The notes: generated by a model not told the origin, from the sequence alone. Counted from the stretch's first letter, positions 43,172 to 58,956 are shown. The stretch is DNA of 64,000 nt from Tyto alba (GCF_018691265.1 NW_024881322.1:7812001-7876000), one strand, 5' to 3'. Program-made: numbers and translations.

Positions 43172-46100
43172 GTAAGCCAGTGCTGCATTTACTGCAGACT
43201 GGGAGATAGCACTCTGTACTTGCCTGTTTGTTACTGACCACTCTGAGACAGGCTACTACTCCACAGTGATGTTTAGTCTGACTCAGCGTAGGGTTTTTTT
43301 TCTTATATACTCTGTAAAACTTTTTTTTGCAACACAGGCACCCACTGTTATTTCTCCATAAACAAGCTGAAGCAAAGTTCACTATTCTTAAGTCGAAGGG
43401 ATAAAAAAGGGAAAACAATGGTTTTTCTCCCTGCCCCCCATTTCTTAAGTGTTCCTTACTTCATTTACTACAATAATTTTCATTATCTTTCACCAGCAGA
43501 GTTCATATAAAGCTTATAATGATTATTGAATTATGTTCTTTTGTTAATGAAACTAACATCGTGTTCATTTTCTTAACAATAGTCCAACAATAAAGTGTTT
43601 CCTCAGCTATATAATTCTTTATAATGAAGAACCACATTTACTGTACACTACAGATGACAGCCTGTAATTCAGATTGCAGGAGATAGTAAGTATATGCATC
43701 CTGTCAGTGCTGTAATCTTTATTGGTTGTAGTCCATCTGTGTAAGAAGTAAAACGGTCTAAATTAAGTAGTGAGAGATATGTCATGAAAATCAGTTCTTT
43801 AATCTTGAGGGCTTCTTAGGTACTCTGTGCTCTAGAGTTTGCATACAGGTTCTGCAGAACAAACTGGTAGAACGTGAGGTATCCCAGGAATGTTTTTCAT
43901 CAGCAGTGTGATGCAGTGCTGCTGCTAACAGACTGACCAAATGGGAAGTACATTATCAGGCTGCCAGGCAGGGGAATCAGCCATATAAATGGTGTTAGGG
44001 CGCTCATTGATAATGCAGCAGTTTCATAACATCTAACTTTATTTTAACATTTGAAGGGTAGAATATCAGTGTGGTTTTAATTTCTAATTAGGTAGCTTAT
44101 GCATAGCAGTTCCGTATTTTGACCTTTGTTGATAACATGTATTTTATGTAAAATGCACATTTACTTCCATTTTTCTCATATGAAATTTCTTCCCAGATAT
44201 GCCTATTTAAATTACATGTAGTGGTGTATTTTAAAGCGTGACTCTTTCAGGAAAGCCTTACTAAACAAGATCCTCAAATTTAGTAAAATCCCCAGAAATG
44301 CCTTGGTCTACAATTCCTAATTTCAGATTAAAATTTTTTCTGATGTGACTGAAAGTCACTGTTTGCACTTTTGGCTTCCCCTTGACCTTAATTAAAAAAT
44401 AATTTTGTTGTTTACCTGGCAACAATGTACTTTTGATGTATAACGAATCCTTATGGTTTCCAGATAGTTATTATAACTGCTCTACTTAGAAGTTAATCAA
44501 GGGCATTTGTTTAGTCAGAAATAAAGGCGTACAGGATTAATTTCTTAGGCTAAGATGTGGTAGTTTGCTGAAATTATTTTTTTAAAAAATTCTCACCTTT
44601 ATTTGTCTTCTTATTCTCACCTATTTGACACCTATCTTCAGTATTGCTCATCCACATCCACTACAGTTTCAAATCCTTTGAGCTGTCACTTTTGTGTGTT
44701 CATAGTCTTCCTTGCTTTGTCTTGCTCTAAGAAATTGTCATCCCTTCCTTTAGTCCTTCTCTCCAGTAATAGCTTTTTTTTATTAGTTGCATTTAATATC
44801 TGGAATTAATAAGGAAAGCAAGATGGAAAGATATAGAAGTCTGTGAGTATCTGAGTGACAATAATGTTAGTAATCATAAATGGTGGAGATGTCCAAGTTA
44901 TTCATTGTTATGCAAGTCCAGGTAATTGTGTTAGTTGTCTGAAAATCATCTAATGAGATTACAGTATTGTGCCTGTAATCACAATATTGATATAAATTGC
45001 ATGCATTTTAAAAGATGCCCATGCTCTCTCTTAGTGAGCCATGTCCATTTAGAGTACAGGCAACATCAGAGGCATAATTATGGTTCAATGACTGTAAAGT
45101 ATTCTTGCTTTTGACTGAAAAGCCATTCTGTTTCATTGTAATATAGTATTATTTTACATTGGCCAAGTCTCTGCTTATATGTACAATTTAATAAAATGGT
45201 TATTCTATATTAAAAAGCAGTTAGAAGTAAAATTTCTTTACTACATTATTCCCATTTAATGAAAAACTTGCTGATAGAGAAGGACCTGGGGCAGAGGTAG
45301 AGTGAAGGAAAATGCTAAGTGGTGATACTGTCAAAAACTTGCCTCAGCAAGCCAAGCTGAAATATCAGTAAGACAGGCAGATATATGTCACAGCTCAATC
45401 AAACCTGATCAGAAACTAAATATGCAGTTAGAAAATATTAAGTAGCCAGTCCCCGTTTATTATGTATATTTCTTATACATATACATACATTTAAATTTAC
45501 ATGCAGTTATAAATTGCATATATTTGTTACATATAGCCAGTGGTATTTATATACAAGTATGTCACAGGTTGCAAAGTTTTATTGACATTGGAATAATCCC
45601 ATTGTTTTAACAGAATTTTAAAGAGGGATCATTTACAACATATGGAAGTTTATTAAATGTGATTATTGGCTTCTACAAACAATTTATATTCAGGGAGAAA
45701 TTAACAGAAAGTAACATGAGTTTCTCAGGGCTGCTGATATAACTTCAAGCAAAAATTGATTTGCTGTAATCACAAATTAAAATTGTGCTACAAAGTCTAG
45801 AAGAGATTTGCTACATCGCAGTGAAAGCTGAAATTAAACTGAGTTCATTTTTTCTAGAGATAATAAATGGAATCTGTAAAGACCTTTTTGTACAGACAAT
45901 CAGTGAGAGGTAACAACCTGCTCCTTCTGCTAAATGTTTACAAAATGATTTGTCTGCTCATACCTAATGAGTGTGATATATATTCAGTACCCATTAACTT
46001 TATGGCAAAGTACACTTGTCTGCTTTAAGACTTGCATCATTTCTTTTAAAATGGCAATTCTAAAAGATTTCAGGAACATACAATAGAGGGCTGTCTGGTG

Positions 46101-46361
46101 CAGCGCCATCTTTCTCTATTGCTGGATGTTATAGCTGTTCAGGCTTCTTTTGGTTTGCATTTTGTTTGGTTTGGAAGGGAGAGGGAAGGAGAGTCGGCCC
46201 GCTTACTGGTGATGAACTTTTTCTGAACATGTTACTCTTTAGACTGTTCAGACCCATTCAGTTTTCAGTCTAAATGTCTTCATGGCCACTCTGTACACAG
46301 CTGGTTTTTACCAAGCTTGTCACTTATCTAAAAATAGCTTTTCTCCTTCTGTCTTGCTCAG
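43172..46361 (+). other. LARS2: LARS2 intron between exons i and j
   Basis: This is a 3.2-kb AT-rich intron in which no coding sequence or recognisable repeat was seen. The T-rich stretch 44578-44620 is low complexity. Confidence 0.8.
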
Positions 46362-46460
46362 GTGTAAGGCAGCAGCACGGCGAGAAGTTGATACCATGGA
46401 TACATTCGTTGATTCCGCTTGGTACTACCTGAGGTACACTGACCCTCACAACGTGGACAG
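46362..46460 (+). CDS. LARS2: LARS2 exon j: catalytic core ([12 protein letters not shown])
   Basis: The acceptor is cttgctcag and the donor CAG|GTGAGG. It is 99 nt: one base completes Arg, then 32 codons and two bases. It starts [20 protein letters not shown]. The leading Cys completes the CSCPRC cluster of the insert, and [23 protein letters not shown] is an almost invariant LeuRS block lining the catalytic cleft. Confidence 0.96.
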
Positions 46461-48713
46461 GTGAGGGCTGCAGGCACAGGGCCCTTGGGGGGTAACCCCG
46501 CTGCACAGAATAAAGGGAAGGAAGAGGCCAGACACTCTGGTGGTTCTAGCATCTAACTGCCTTTGCAGAAGGTGGCGTAAAGCCCTGTGCTGCCCTCTGG
46601 CCTGAGCACAGCACAGGGTAGGCTTGGAACTGCTCTGAAAATGTGCCATTTGGTTGCGCCCGTGCCAGGAGATCTACAAGAGCAGGGTGTGTAGATACAG
46701 CTGTGCAAGTGCAGGAGCTACAGGACAAGGGGCAGAAGTTTGCATGAAAGGGCATTATGGGGCAGGGCACAGACAAAATGTTCAGCTGAGGAGCTAAAGA
46801 TAGTCCTTAGTGGAGGGTGCCATCAAAAATGACAACCTACCACGACTCTCTCTGAGATTGCAGTAAGTTGCATGGAGTGTACCCTTCCTGGCAATACACC
46901 AGGGAGGTCAGTGTGTGGACAGACAGTGATAGTCCACCGGAAAGAAGAGGAATAGTCTGGAGTAACATCCAGCTGTCAAGAATGGCACCTCCACTTCTCT
47001 CCTTTTGAATTCCAGTAACTCTTGCTACTTCCTCATGCGCAGACCTGAAGTGAAGTGGCATCGCAGCAAGCTCCTGCTGTGTCACCACTTCGACTGTATG
47101 CATAATTAATGGAAGATTTTTCTTGTGCTGTGTATTAGTGGCTGCAGCATGGAGAGTGTGGGAAAATAGATGTATTTATTTAGCTGTTTTTCTGCTTCAT
47201 AGTCTGCTTGTAGTAGCACTGCTGATAGCACTGGTCTTCCAAAGAGGAATTAGTGGAACAGCTCTACTATGTAGTCTGAAGAAGATAGAAAGAGTTACGT
47301 TTTTAAGGTATTGATGCCACATGTAGGGCTGTTAAGGGATTTATTTGTTTGTTTATTGTCCAGAGTAGTGTCTGGGTACATACTACATACTGAATGATTT
47401 ACTATAGCTGGGCCAATTATTTTTTTTTATATTGGCAGCACTAGTTTAGTTAAACTAAAGAAAAATCTTCTGTGAACACTTCTAATTCATCTTAATTTTT
47501 AATTATTTTCTAGTGATAGTGTGAATTTATTATTAATAAGTTAAGTGGATCACTTCCTCTCCAGTGACAGTTTAAAATAATTTTTTGTGCATGGACAAGA
47601 GGCACTTTTCCAGAAGTTGAAGAAGGAATAGACAGATGTAACATCCAGCTGGTGAAATAACAGTTTAGTGTAGCTAAATCTGGTTTACATTGAAATAGGA
47701 ACATTTGCATGGACTTCTACACTAGATCACTACTCCATTTGATTTATCTAGTTGGTTTTTTTAGATAAGATGGATATACATAAGTCCTTTATTTTCATAA
47801 GCCATGTTTCACAGGTCTAGAATTTGAGAGAATTACTCTGTTGATTTTTGGAACCCTGTGAACAAGTTAGTTTTGATTTGTTCCACTAAAGACATGAGTC
47901 CCAGATTCACAATTTTGTGAGGAAAAAAGGGTTGCTATTACAAAAATTACAGATGGAATAATCAGACAGACTGACAAAACAAGTAGATTTGTTAGAATGG
48001 GGCCAAAAAGCATACATTAAAGAATAACATCTATACAAATGGTATTTTGCAGGCAGGTGTCCATTACAGGAGACATAACAGTATTTAATGAAGCAGTAAG
48101 TAATGCTAGGAAACCATGCAGGTGACCTCCAATGACATAGTAAATATACTGTAAATGACAAATTTACTGTAAATCCATCAAGCATCCTTCAATTGGAGTG
48201 TGATGACCCATCTGACTCTTCAGAATGTTTTGCAGCCTTAAACTGCTTCATTGCCCCCTAATGGCAACAATGCAAACCTCCAATCAAAACAAATCAGATG
48301 GTGTTGAGTGGGCATGTCTTTTGTCTTTCATTGTAATATACTTGTATGTAAAACTTGGTAAATACTAAAAAATTGAAAGACTAACCACAGGGTATTTATA
48401 AGAAAATCCTTTAAAGAGCAAGCAAATATTTTCATCACTTTCTCAGGTAATGTATGTGAAATCTTAGTTGCTTGCCTAAAATATAGGAAAATAATATTTT
48501 TGTGGATATGTATCTCAGTGGAACTTAAATTTTTGTCCCTAATGAGCATATCACTTCTTAAAAATTAATAAGATCTCATAGCAAAATAAAAGTTTTACTA
48601 GGCATGCATTGCTCTCAGTAAACAGCAGTGTCCACTCAAGTATGATGATCTGCTTTAGTAGAGCTGATATTTCGTTTCTATATTGTACTTTTTATATAAT
48701 TGTGTTTTTTCAG
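46461..48713 (+). other. LARS2: LARS2 intron between exons j and k
   Basis: The first 650 bp of this 2.3-kb intron are GC-richer than the rest and carry overlapping short open frames on the minus strand that look like composition effects. Nothing else was recognised. Confidence 0.8.
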
Positions 48714-48851
48714 GCCCTTTAATAGTGACTTAGCAGACTACTGGATGCCTGTGGATTTGTACATCGGAGGAAAGGAGCATGCAGTTATGCACTTATTCTA
48801 TGCGAGGTTTTTCAGCCATTTTTGCCATGATCTAAAGATGACAAAACACAA
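48714..48851 (+). CDS. LARS2: LARS2 exon k: catalytic core (LYIGGKEHA)
   Basis: The acceptor is tgttttttcag and the donor CAA|GTAAGC. It is 138 nt: one base finishes Arg, then 45 codons and two bases of a Lys codon. It contains [16 protein letters not shown], then [13 protein letters not shown]. GGxEHAxxHLxYxRF is the conserved class Ia strand-helix near the ATP site. The first in-frame triplet would be a stop in another phase, so frame continuity with exon j is well constrained. Confidence 0.96.
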
Positions 48852-50329
48852 GTAAGCCTTATATATTCCTATAAACATCTTTCATATTTGATTTGACTAG
48901 CAAGTGTGTTAGTGGACATTGTAGCTGTATGGATGATAGAACACTACATTAAATAAGCCTGAATTTTCCTGCTTGTCAGTCTTAACTACTTGGTTTCTCA
49001 CAGACAGTTGCATTTTCTGTATGCATACGTACATAGCGGTTTTATTACATTAATATTAACTGGCTCAGAGCAAGTGATAAAATGCTGCTGTAGATTTCAG
49101 CCTGCGAAAGCTTGCATAAACTAGTAACTTTAGGAATTCTGAGTAGTGCTATTATTTCAAATTAGGTAATTTCCTGCCCATAATTTCAGTGGAACCATGC
49201 ATATGTAGAAAACCAAGCACTCCTATAATTCACTGCAGTATTGGAGCTGAACAGTGCAAAACACTTCTTGATAACCAAAACCAGTATATTTATCTGCTGT
49301 CAGTTCATCTCTAATTACTTTTATGTAACTACTTTTAATTACTCCTGTTACTGATGCTGCTATAGCTTGATTCATTATTCTCTGTTTTGGTTAGAGGTAA
49401 AGTTTGAGGCAGGAAGGTGAGTTATCTGATGTTCTATTCTTTGTCCTCTCAGTTGGGTTCTCAGCTTGATGTTCCCATTTCCACTGAAATTCTGCCCTTC
49501 TATACCCTAAAATACCATCACGGGAATGCCTCAACTGGGAGGATGCTAGTGTCAGAGCAGTGATACACTGCCCTGTGCTCTGTCCTGTTCTCCCATCAGC
49601 AGAGACGTTTGAATAGATTGAGTCAAAATGAGTAATCCCATGAGAAGAAGACCTCAGTAATTTCTGAGCTGGCAACTCATATGCATTCATTCTTTACTAG
49701 TATCCACTCTAACAACTTAATGTAAAAGAGGAACCTATGTATACATCACACTGAACTCTATTGAATGCAGCAGTTTTGCTACAAAACTAGAACTTAAGTA
49801 GCTGTGCACCAGAAAAGGATGAACTAGTTAGTGAAGCCAGCAGAATATTTCCCTGAGTTGTTTCATAATCATTTGATTAACGTCAGTGATGTGTTTTCAT
49901 TGCTCATTTTTGCCTGCAGAATAGTTCACAGTGAAAGCTATATTTGAAATTTTGGATGTGGATGATTTGTGTACCTGTGTTTCATTATGTTGTGTCCAGC
50001 TTCCATAGCTGCAGCAGGAAGGCTGTTTCTTCTCTCAGGGAGTGGACCTCTCAAAGCAGACCCTTTCAGAGGCACTGTTGCTTTAAGCAGAGAATTTTGG
50101 AGCTTTCCCTTGGAAGCAATTTCAAGCTTATCAGTTCTGCAGAGGACTTTACAATCCTAATCTGTCAACCATCTAGAGGAGCTGTAACACACAGCAGAAA
50201 AATGTTCTTTTGCTAGTCAAATTCTTCCACTTCCCAAAATGACATTAACTATGGTGGCTGAAGTATTGTCACTATAAAGTGAGACCACAAGGAAGGGGAG
50301 GTTTGCTTGCAAAGTAAGTGGTCTACTCT

Positions 50330-52012
50330 GGCGTGCAAGAAAATGGGGAGGCATGGAAAGAGGCCACCTTGTCTGAAAAGGAACCTCCGGAGTGAGCTCA
50401 AGCACTAAAAGAAGTACGTGGAAAGTGGAAGTGAGGATGGTCTACCTCTGGAGGAATGTGGAAGCATTGACTGGGTAGGCAGGGTAGAATTAGGAAAGGC
50501 CATAGCTTATCTAGAATTGAAACCGACGAAGAATGTGAAGGCAGTAAGAAGGACTTCTGCAGATACATTGAAAAGAACATCAAGGAAAAGTTGGCCTGAC
50601 ACAAAAACAGACAAAGAGCCTAGTAGCAAAGGGCAATCTTTGCCTTGGCCTTTGCTGTCAAGGTCTGTGCTTAGTAGGAGAGTTTGAAGGAGAGAGGCAC
50701 CACCCACTGTAGAGTAGGATGGAGATAGGGATCACTCAAGTAAACCAGACACATACAAGTCCATGGGTCATGTACTTGTAAATTTCTAAGTAAACCAGAC
50801 ATACAAGTCGCAGGCATATGAAAGACAAGGTGATTGGGAGTAGCTACCATGGATTTACCAAGAGGAAATCATGCCCAACTTAATCTGCCTTCCTGCTATG
50901 GTGAGATGGTTCCCTTTGTAGATGAGGAGAGAGCTGTGCATATCTTTTACTGCGACTCGAGCAAGGCTCTTAACAAGTTCCCCCATGGCATCCCTGTAGT
51001 CTGTGGAGATACAGGCTGAATGGGTGGAGTATAGCATGGATGTAAAACTGCCTGAACCATCAGGCTCAAAGGATCAGTGTTCAAAGTCTGACTGGCAGCT
51101 GTTTGCAAGTGGTATTCCTCAGGAGTTACTGCTGAGATCAGTGGGATTTAACATCTTCATCAATAGCCTGGGCGATGCAACAAAGTGCTCGCCCTCAGCA
51201 AGTTCATTGATCACGGCACACTGAGAGAAGCCATTGATACTCCGGATGGCAGAGCTGCTATGCAGAGAACTTTCATGAGCTGGAGAAGCGAATCTGAAGT
51301 GCTGACAGGAATCTCAAGTACGTGGAGCAGATTACCCACAGAAACAGCTGGGTCTGTGCCGACTATGCAGGGAGAATTATGACAGAGAAGGGCTTTAGGA
51401 GTCCTGATGGACACCAAGTTAGACGTGAGTCAGCAGTTGGTGTAAAAGTACAATGCGCTGCATTAGCAAAGCCATGTCCAGCTTTGATTTTCTCTACTCA
51501 TCATTCCAGAAGTCACATCTGGAATATTGTGTCCCATTTTGAGGCCCCCCCCTAGTGTGAGGGACACTGTCAAACTAAGGAAGATCTTGTAGAGAGGCGC
51601 TAAGATAGTCAGGGGCTGGAGCAAATGGCATAGAAGGAGAGGCTGAGGGAGTTGGGCATGTTCACCATGGAAAATAGAAGACAAAGAAGGGAATGTAATT
51701 GCAGTCTACTGCTACCTAACCAAGATTTATAGAGAAGACAGAATCAGACTCTTCTCAGAGATGTACAAATGAAAGGAGTAAATAGTCACAGATTGCAGCA
51801 AGGCCCAGCTGGATAGATGGAAAACAGTTCTGATAGTGAAGGTGATCGGGCTGGAACAGCTTGACGAGAGAGGTTGTGAGATCTCTATCACTGGATATTT
51901 TCAAAACTCAGCTGGACAGGGCCCTAAGCAACCTGAAGTTAGGTCTGCTATGAGAAAGGAGTTGGCTTCCAAAGTCCCTTCCAAGCTACGTTAAAGATGC
52001 TGTAATCCTGTA
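50330..52012 (+). mobile_element. Old, degraded CR1 LINE copy in sense orientation
   Basis: Diverged but ordered CR1 blocks can be read. A gagctcaag..aaaaagaagtac-like block lies near 50393-50420 and a ggacttctgcagatac block near 50549. The acaagtccatggg block is near 50754-50768, and gtgattgggagtagctaccatggatttaccaagag lies at about 50830-50864. The gtattcctcagga reverse-transcriptase block is near 51112, and the closing section ends ccttccaagc..gctgtaatcctgtag near 52012. Internal deletions (notably between about 50770 and 50810), frameshifts and stops destroy the ORF. The 5' edge is uncertain. Confidence 0.82.
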
Positions 52013-54649
52013 GCTTTATTAATTTGGAATGTGTTTTGTTCACACTCCACTGTGACAGAGCAGTAGCACCAAAGCTGTGTAGTGTAGATTGGTCTAAGTA
52101 TAGTAAATTGCAGAAGAAAACTCTTAACTTCAATGAAAAAAAAAAATGCTTAAGAAGCACTGACTACGTCTAGTGACAATAGCGAAGAAAATCAAAATTG
52201 CTTTCTGTAGAAGTAGTTTCCAAAACTGTGGAGAATTCCTTTGATACCATATACAATCTCAAGAACTGTTGCACATGTGAAGATAGGTTACAGCATTGCC
52301 CCTAGGATCTGTTGTCTGTACTGCTTATACATGTGCTCAGACTGCAAGATGACTGTAACAAATTAATCACCATGCACAAAATTGTTTTCTTGCTTTAGCT
52401 CTGTGCAAGTTAGAGCATTAGGTGCTCTTAAGCCGTGAAGTCAAATCAGGTTTTTGTTTTGATGTGGAAATCACAACTTCTTTATAAATATTGCCATGTG
52501 TTTTAAATGTTTTAGCATTGTCAGAAGCCACTTTTACTCAGTCTTCTGTTAGGACTGCTCAAAGGCTGGTCTGAAAGATCTGAAAAGGGTAGTTAAAAAC
52601 AATGAGCTTACTCTTAGGAAGCTTAAAGTCATGGTGTTGAAGCCCACAGTTCCGAGGGAAAACGTTAGAATGTTAAAACACACTGCCCTCTTGTGCATTT
52701 TCAGTCTTTCTCATGTAGCTCAGGACTTATTCAATGATTAAATTAGTAAAATTGTGCTATATCCCAAAGCTGCCACCATTTAAATTGTTATCTAGTATCC
52801 TGACAAATTTTTATGATTCCCCTATTAATCGGCAGTAATTTTTCATTTTTATAGCTTTTCTTCATGGAATTTTTCATTGTTTGGCTCCTATCCTCTGACT
52901 TTCAAATCCATTGAAATATTTCCTGATAGTCTTTAATTCTGTATTAATGACTATTAATATAATAATGAGATTGAAAGCAAAAGTTTAAAATTCCGTAGTT
53001 TAGATTTTCAAAGCAATCTCTTCAAATATGATGTACCTTATTATTACAGAAATATTATAGGCATCATATATAAAATAGGCATTTGTGGATATCACACATG
53101 CTTCCACAGTAAATGTAATGTTTGTAGTCATCTAAAATTGTAAAGGTGTCAATATAGTTTAAATATCCCCTGAAGATGGGCATTATTTTTTTCAATGCAT
53201 TGAACTGGAGACGGTGGGAAATCCTGCTCATTTCCTCAGTAATGGCAAGGCACAATAAATGGCACCCTCTGGATATCGGTACATGTGATACCAGATTAAG
53301 CCCAAATTGATGTAATTTTGTGTTAGCTATCTGGTCTGTAAAGTGCATCAATTCCAGAATTAATTCACAAGCCAGTCAGCTGTCCCAGCTGTGACTGGTG
53401 GTGGGAGAGGGGCCAGGTAGGCAGCTGGGGCCAGCAACCTTCTCATCTGTTCCAGCTTAATCCATGATGGCGAGTGTATGCTGACACACTCAGTTACACC
53501 TGCTCAACTGTATTACTCCAAGTAAAAGTTACACAGAATTTGGCTCTTCCACAGACTTTAATAATTGGTTCTGTCTGAATAATTGCAAATGGGATCTAGC
53601 ACATTCTCTCTGAAGGATTATAAAGCAAGAAAAAAGTTTATTGTTGCCACTAAGTCAGCAGATTTGACTGATAGATAGCAAATCTATTGAGTAAGAAGGC
53701 ACTATTTTCACATAGCTGAGTTACAGAATAAGATGACATGTGTGTGACAGAAATAGCTTATTCTGTGAAGGAAGGGTGTTAGAGCTTCTCTACTTTCATT
53801 AGGGACTTTATCACTAGTGTTGATTTTAAGTAAAGGCACTCAGCTATTGACTGTGTAAAATCTTGCACGTTCAATATCATTTTTCTGCCTAAAATGATCA
53901 GCTCCCACATCTTCCAATCACTTCTATTCAGGCCTTCCATGTTTAACAGCAGTTTTCACAAGCACCTGAACTCAGCTGGCAGTGACTAACTAAGGTCTTG
54001 CCTTCTCTCTAGGGCACAGCATCGGGCTCTCTAAGCCTTTCTAAAGGTGCAGGATGCAAATACATTTAGTGAGCTCCCTCGCTAGGCCTATCCCTTCTTC
54101 TGAGTCCACTATTTATCACTGTTGCAGGCTCCATACAGTCCTTCCAGCCAGGTCATTTGTAATTGGACTGAAAGTCCTGCTACTCACCTTGCACGGAGCA
54201 GAGCAGGAGCACGAGGTCATGGCACTGAGCAGTAGTTTCAGATCTGTCCGTCACACTTGCCCCTCCATCCATTGCCTGCTCCTATACAGAGAAATTGGTC
54301 TATCATAGAGATAAACTTGTATATAAACATTACTGAAAGGAAAAGATGGATTACACACTTCATGGCTAGCACAGCTGATCCTTCCCAGAGGTGTCAGGCA
54401 GACTTCACAGGTGGGGGGGCCCATCTGACATAGAACATGATCAAAAGTTGCACACAGCTGAGGCCCCAGCACCCATACTCCAGCATGGGCACAAACAAAC
54501 GTCGGCAGGTGAAGGCATATCCCGTTCCAGCATCCTTACAATCTGAAATGTGACCAAACAGTCAAAGAATCTCAAGCCACCTCTTCGTTTACTCTGCTGG
54601 AAATGCCAGTCTCTCTCAACATAGCTTAATTTCAGTTGTTCACAGTGGT

Positions 54650-54850
54650 ATGGCTCGGGAGGTATTTATGACGCCAGGCCATGACTGGGTGCTGCACTAA
54701 TTAGGTCAGAATTGCATCACGCCTGATGTGCTGCGGCGTCTCATCAGTTCCCTTCCACAGCCAGGAAACACATCACTTTCTTCGAAGGAGAAGGGTTCAG
54801 GGGTGCGGTTTTAATGTAAATTAAAGTGTAACTCTGCATGTGACCATGAG
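54650..54850. promoter_or_regulatory. Candidate conserved noncoding element (low confidence)
   Basis: Within anonymous AT-rich intron this stretch has clustered CpGs and motif-like strings: atgacgcc (CRE-like), ctaattag (homeodomain core) and gcatcacgcctgatg. The call is based only on appearance. No alignment was possible. Confidence 0.2.
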
Positions 54851-57352
54851 ATGGAGCCGCCACAACACTGGCAAAATCAGCGTGCTCAGTTTCCGAGCCC
54901 TGTGGTTGTTAGATAGGCTCTGGCTTTCTCATTTTACGCATGTCTCCCTTCTCCTGCAGTCTCCCACTAGGAACACGTGGGAGTTTGTTTTCCCCATACT
55001 TGGTAATGTGTTTTGTATTGCGTTTTTGTAGCCTCTGTCAGCATAAACAAAAATAGGAAATGCTCATTCCTTCATTCAGCTTTTGATAACTTGGCATATG
55101 ATCTGAACTAACTCTTTGTCATTAAAAATAAGTGTTCCTTGAAAAATCACTTCCAGTGGACAGCCCTATCTAATGTGAATATTCTGGCTACCTTATTGGC
55201 TTTATTTTAGAGAGAAGCAAGTGTAGCTATTTTAATAACTGTTTGAGATCTTAAACTGAAGTACTGAATGGTAGGGGGAAAAATATTTTTTCCTTAGGGT
55301 AATGTCTTTAGTTTGTAGAAGAATCTTATCCTGAACAGTTATCTCCTGAGGCATTTTTTTGCCATTTGTTGATGATAGGACTAAAAGTTTTTTGTTCCTG
55401 ATTTTCTTCTTCTAATTCATTTGGATAATTTGAGATAATTATTCAAGATTTTAGGTAATTATTGCTTCCTATTTTTAAAATACTTTTTCTTGTTTGTGCT
55501 GTCTAAAGTTGACTTCACTTCTCATCTCCGTACGTTCCTTCAATTTATTTCTGAATAGCAGGATTTTTCAGGCAATGTGTGAAATGTTGTCTAGAAAATA
55601 TTTATAGAGGTGCTTGAGTTGCTACTCAACATTGTTAATAAAACCAGGTGGCATGGCAGAGACTCATACTTCTTGGTGACTGAATGATAGAACGCTATGT
55701 GCCCGTACTTGCACAATATTTACAAGTGTACAAAATATGCAAGGAAGGAAACTCATGTTCAAACATGAGTATGTTGAAGATAAAGTATGAAGCCTGTCAC
55801 TTTCTCTTTCCCAGTTTAAGACTTTTCTTTCAAATATTTCCTTAATTCAGAGTCATCAAAAGGGTTTAAAGACTAGTACTGGGAAGATATTTGTTTTAAT
55901 ACAGTTAAAACGTGTAATTATTATATAATTTAATAATACTTTAGCTGCATTATTAATTACTGTGTTTTAAATCATGAGATAAATTGGCATATAATTTATA
56001 TTTCCTAATAATGTAAAATACTCAGTTAACTTCTTAAAAGTGAGCAGTGTTTTGGATTATGATTTTTTTTGTGTGTGTGTGAAGTAAAATGTGGAAGTCT
56101 GGTTTTACTATTTCTTCTTTAGATGGATTTATTCTAGCTTTCTTTTAAAATACGTAAGTAGGTGTAATGGATCCTTTTTATGTAAGTTGGTTTGGTAGAT
56201 ACGTGGGGCTTCGTTAGGTGGAAGTGTGGAGGATTCAGACTGCTTAATGTTGAGCCCACATGTGAACATTAAGAGGTAGTAACCAGCACTGATTAGCACG
56301 TCCTCCAAGATTATGGTCACCAGTGTCTTTGCGTTGGAGGATCCGATGAGAAGGCTCCCCACACCATCCTTGCCTTCTGGGTCTGGCTCCATACCTCCTC
56401 CCTGCCCCCTTGGGGCTGCTGTTAGAACTGCCTTACTTTCCAGGCCTACTGAGTGGGGACCAAAACCTCTAGAGATTAATTTTATTGTCTCCTTTTCAGT
56501 GAAAACAAGCGACAGATGTCTGACTAGATGAATTAGAAATGCAAGATCATTAAAGGAGCTGGTTGCAATAATGTATGTCAACTGGAGCAGTGTTTACTTA
56601 GAGTTTATTTCTTACTCAGTACACTACTGCCCTTAGCTTTGGTGCTTTTAAAGTTCTTTTTAGCTCTCTCATACTCACATTTGATGAGAGTTTACACTTC
56701 CTGATGTTCATTTTGCTGGAAAAGTAAAGTCTGAATGTTTGAGATTCTAAAAAATTGATCCACTGACATATGAACTCTCCAGGATTGCTATTTTCCTAGT
56801 GTACTTTTTTCTTACATCTAGATCTTCATGGCTAGTTCTGCAAAGGGACAAGGCATGCAAGTGCTTATGTCAGAGAAACTATCTTCTTTGTTTATAGAAA
56901 GAAATGTGCCATGAGATTTTGATTTGTTCAAAATACTGTGCCTCTCAGAGAGAAGCTAGAACTAAATATTTGTAAGACAATGAGACCAGGTACTTGAACG
57001 CTTTTACATACACATGGGGATTTAGCTTGAAGTTAGTAAAATTGCACTGTTGGCCAAGAAACTTTTGTGTACTATCCATATGCTAATTTGAGAAGTGACG
57101 GTAGAATAACTCAGTACTAAATCAAGATGCAAGAATGTGTGCAGAATACAAATAAATACTTGCCAGCCAGCCACCATGAACAAATGCACAAAGTATTTTT
57201 TCTGATATGACAACCATTTGTGTATAGTCAACTTGAAATTCTTGTTTCATTAAATAATTGTGCCTGATTGGCTCAACACCTGAGGCTTATCATTAAGTAT
57301 GCTTTTGACAGCTCTTTTCCACAGACAAGTTTCTTTTTATTTCCATCCTTAG

Positions 57353-57456
57353 GGAGCCTTTCCATAAGCTCTTGGTTCAAGGTCTTATCAAGAATCAGAC
57401 ATTCAGACTATCAACAACAGGCCAGTGCTTGAAGAGAGAGGAGGTTGATCTCACTG
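57353..57456 (+). CDS. LARS2: LARS2 exon l: core before KMSKS
   Basis: The acceptor is ttccatccttag and the donor ACTG|GTAAGA. It is 104 nt: one base, 34 codons and one base. It starts [20 protein letters not shown] and ends REEVDLT. EPFxxLLxQGLI is the conserved LeuRS helix before the KMSKS domain. The preceding intron is 8.5 kb and carries an old CR1 copy. Confidence 0.95.

Positions 57457-58956
<1,500 letters not shown>

Larger units (their letters stand above)
48852..57352 (+). other. LARS2: LARS2 intron between exons k and l
   Basis: The 8.5-kb intron carries an old CR1 copy (about 50330-52012). It also has a stretch at 54650-54850 with homeodomain-like ctaattag and several CpGs that may be a conserved noncoding element. 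The rest is AT-rich and anonymous. Confidence 0.8.
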
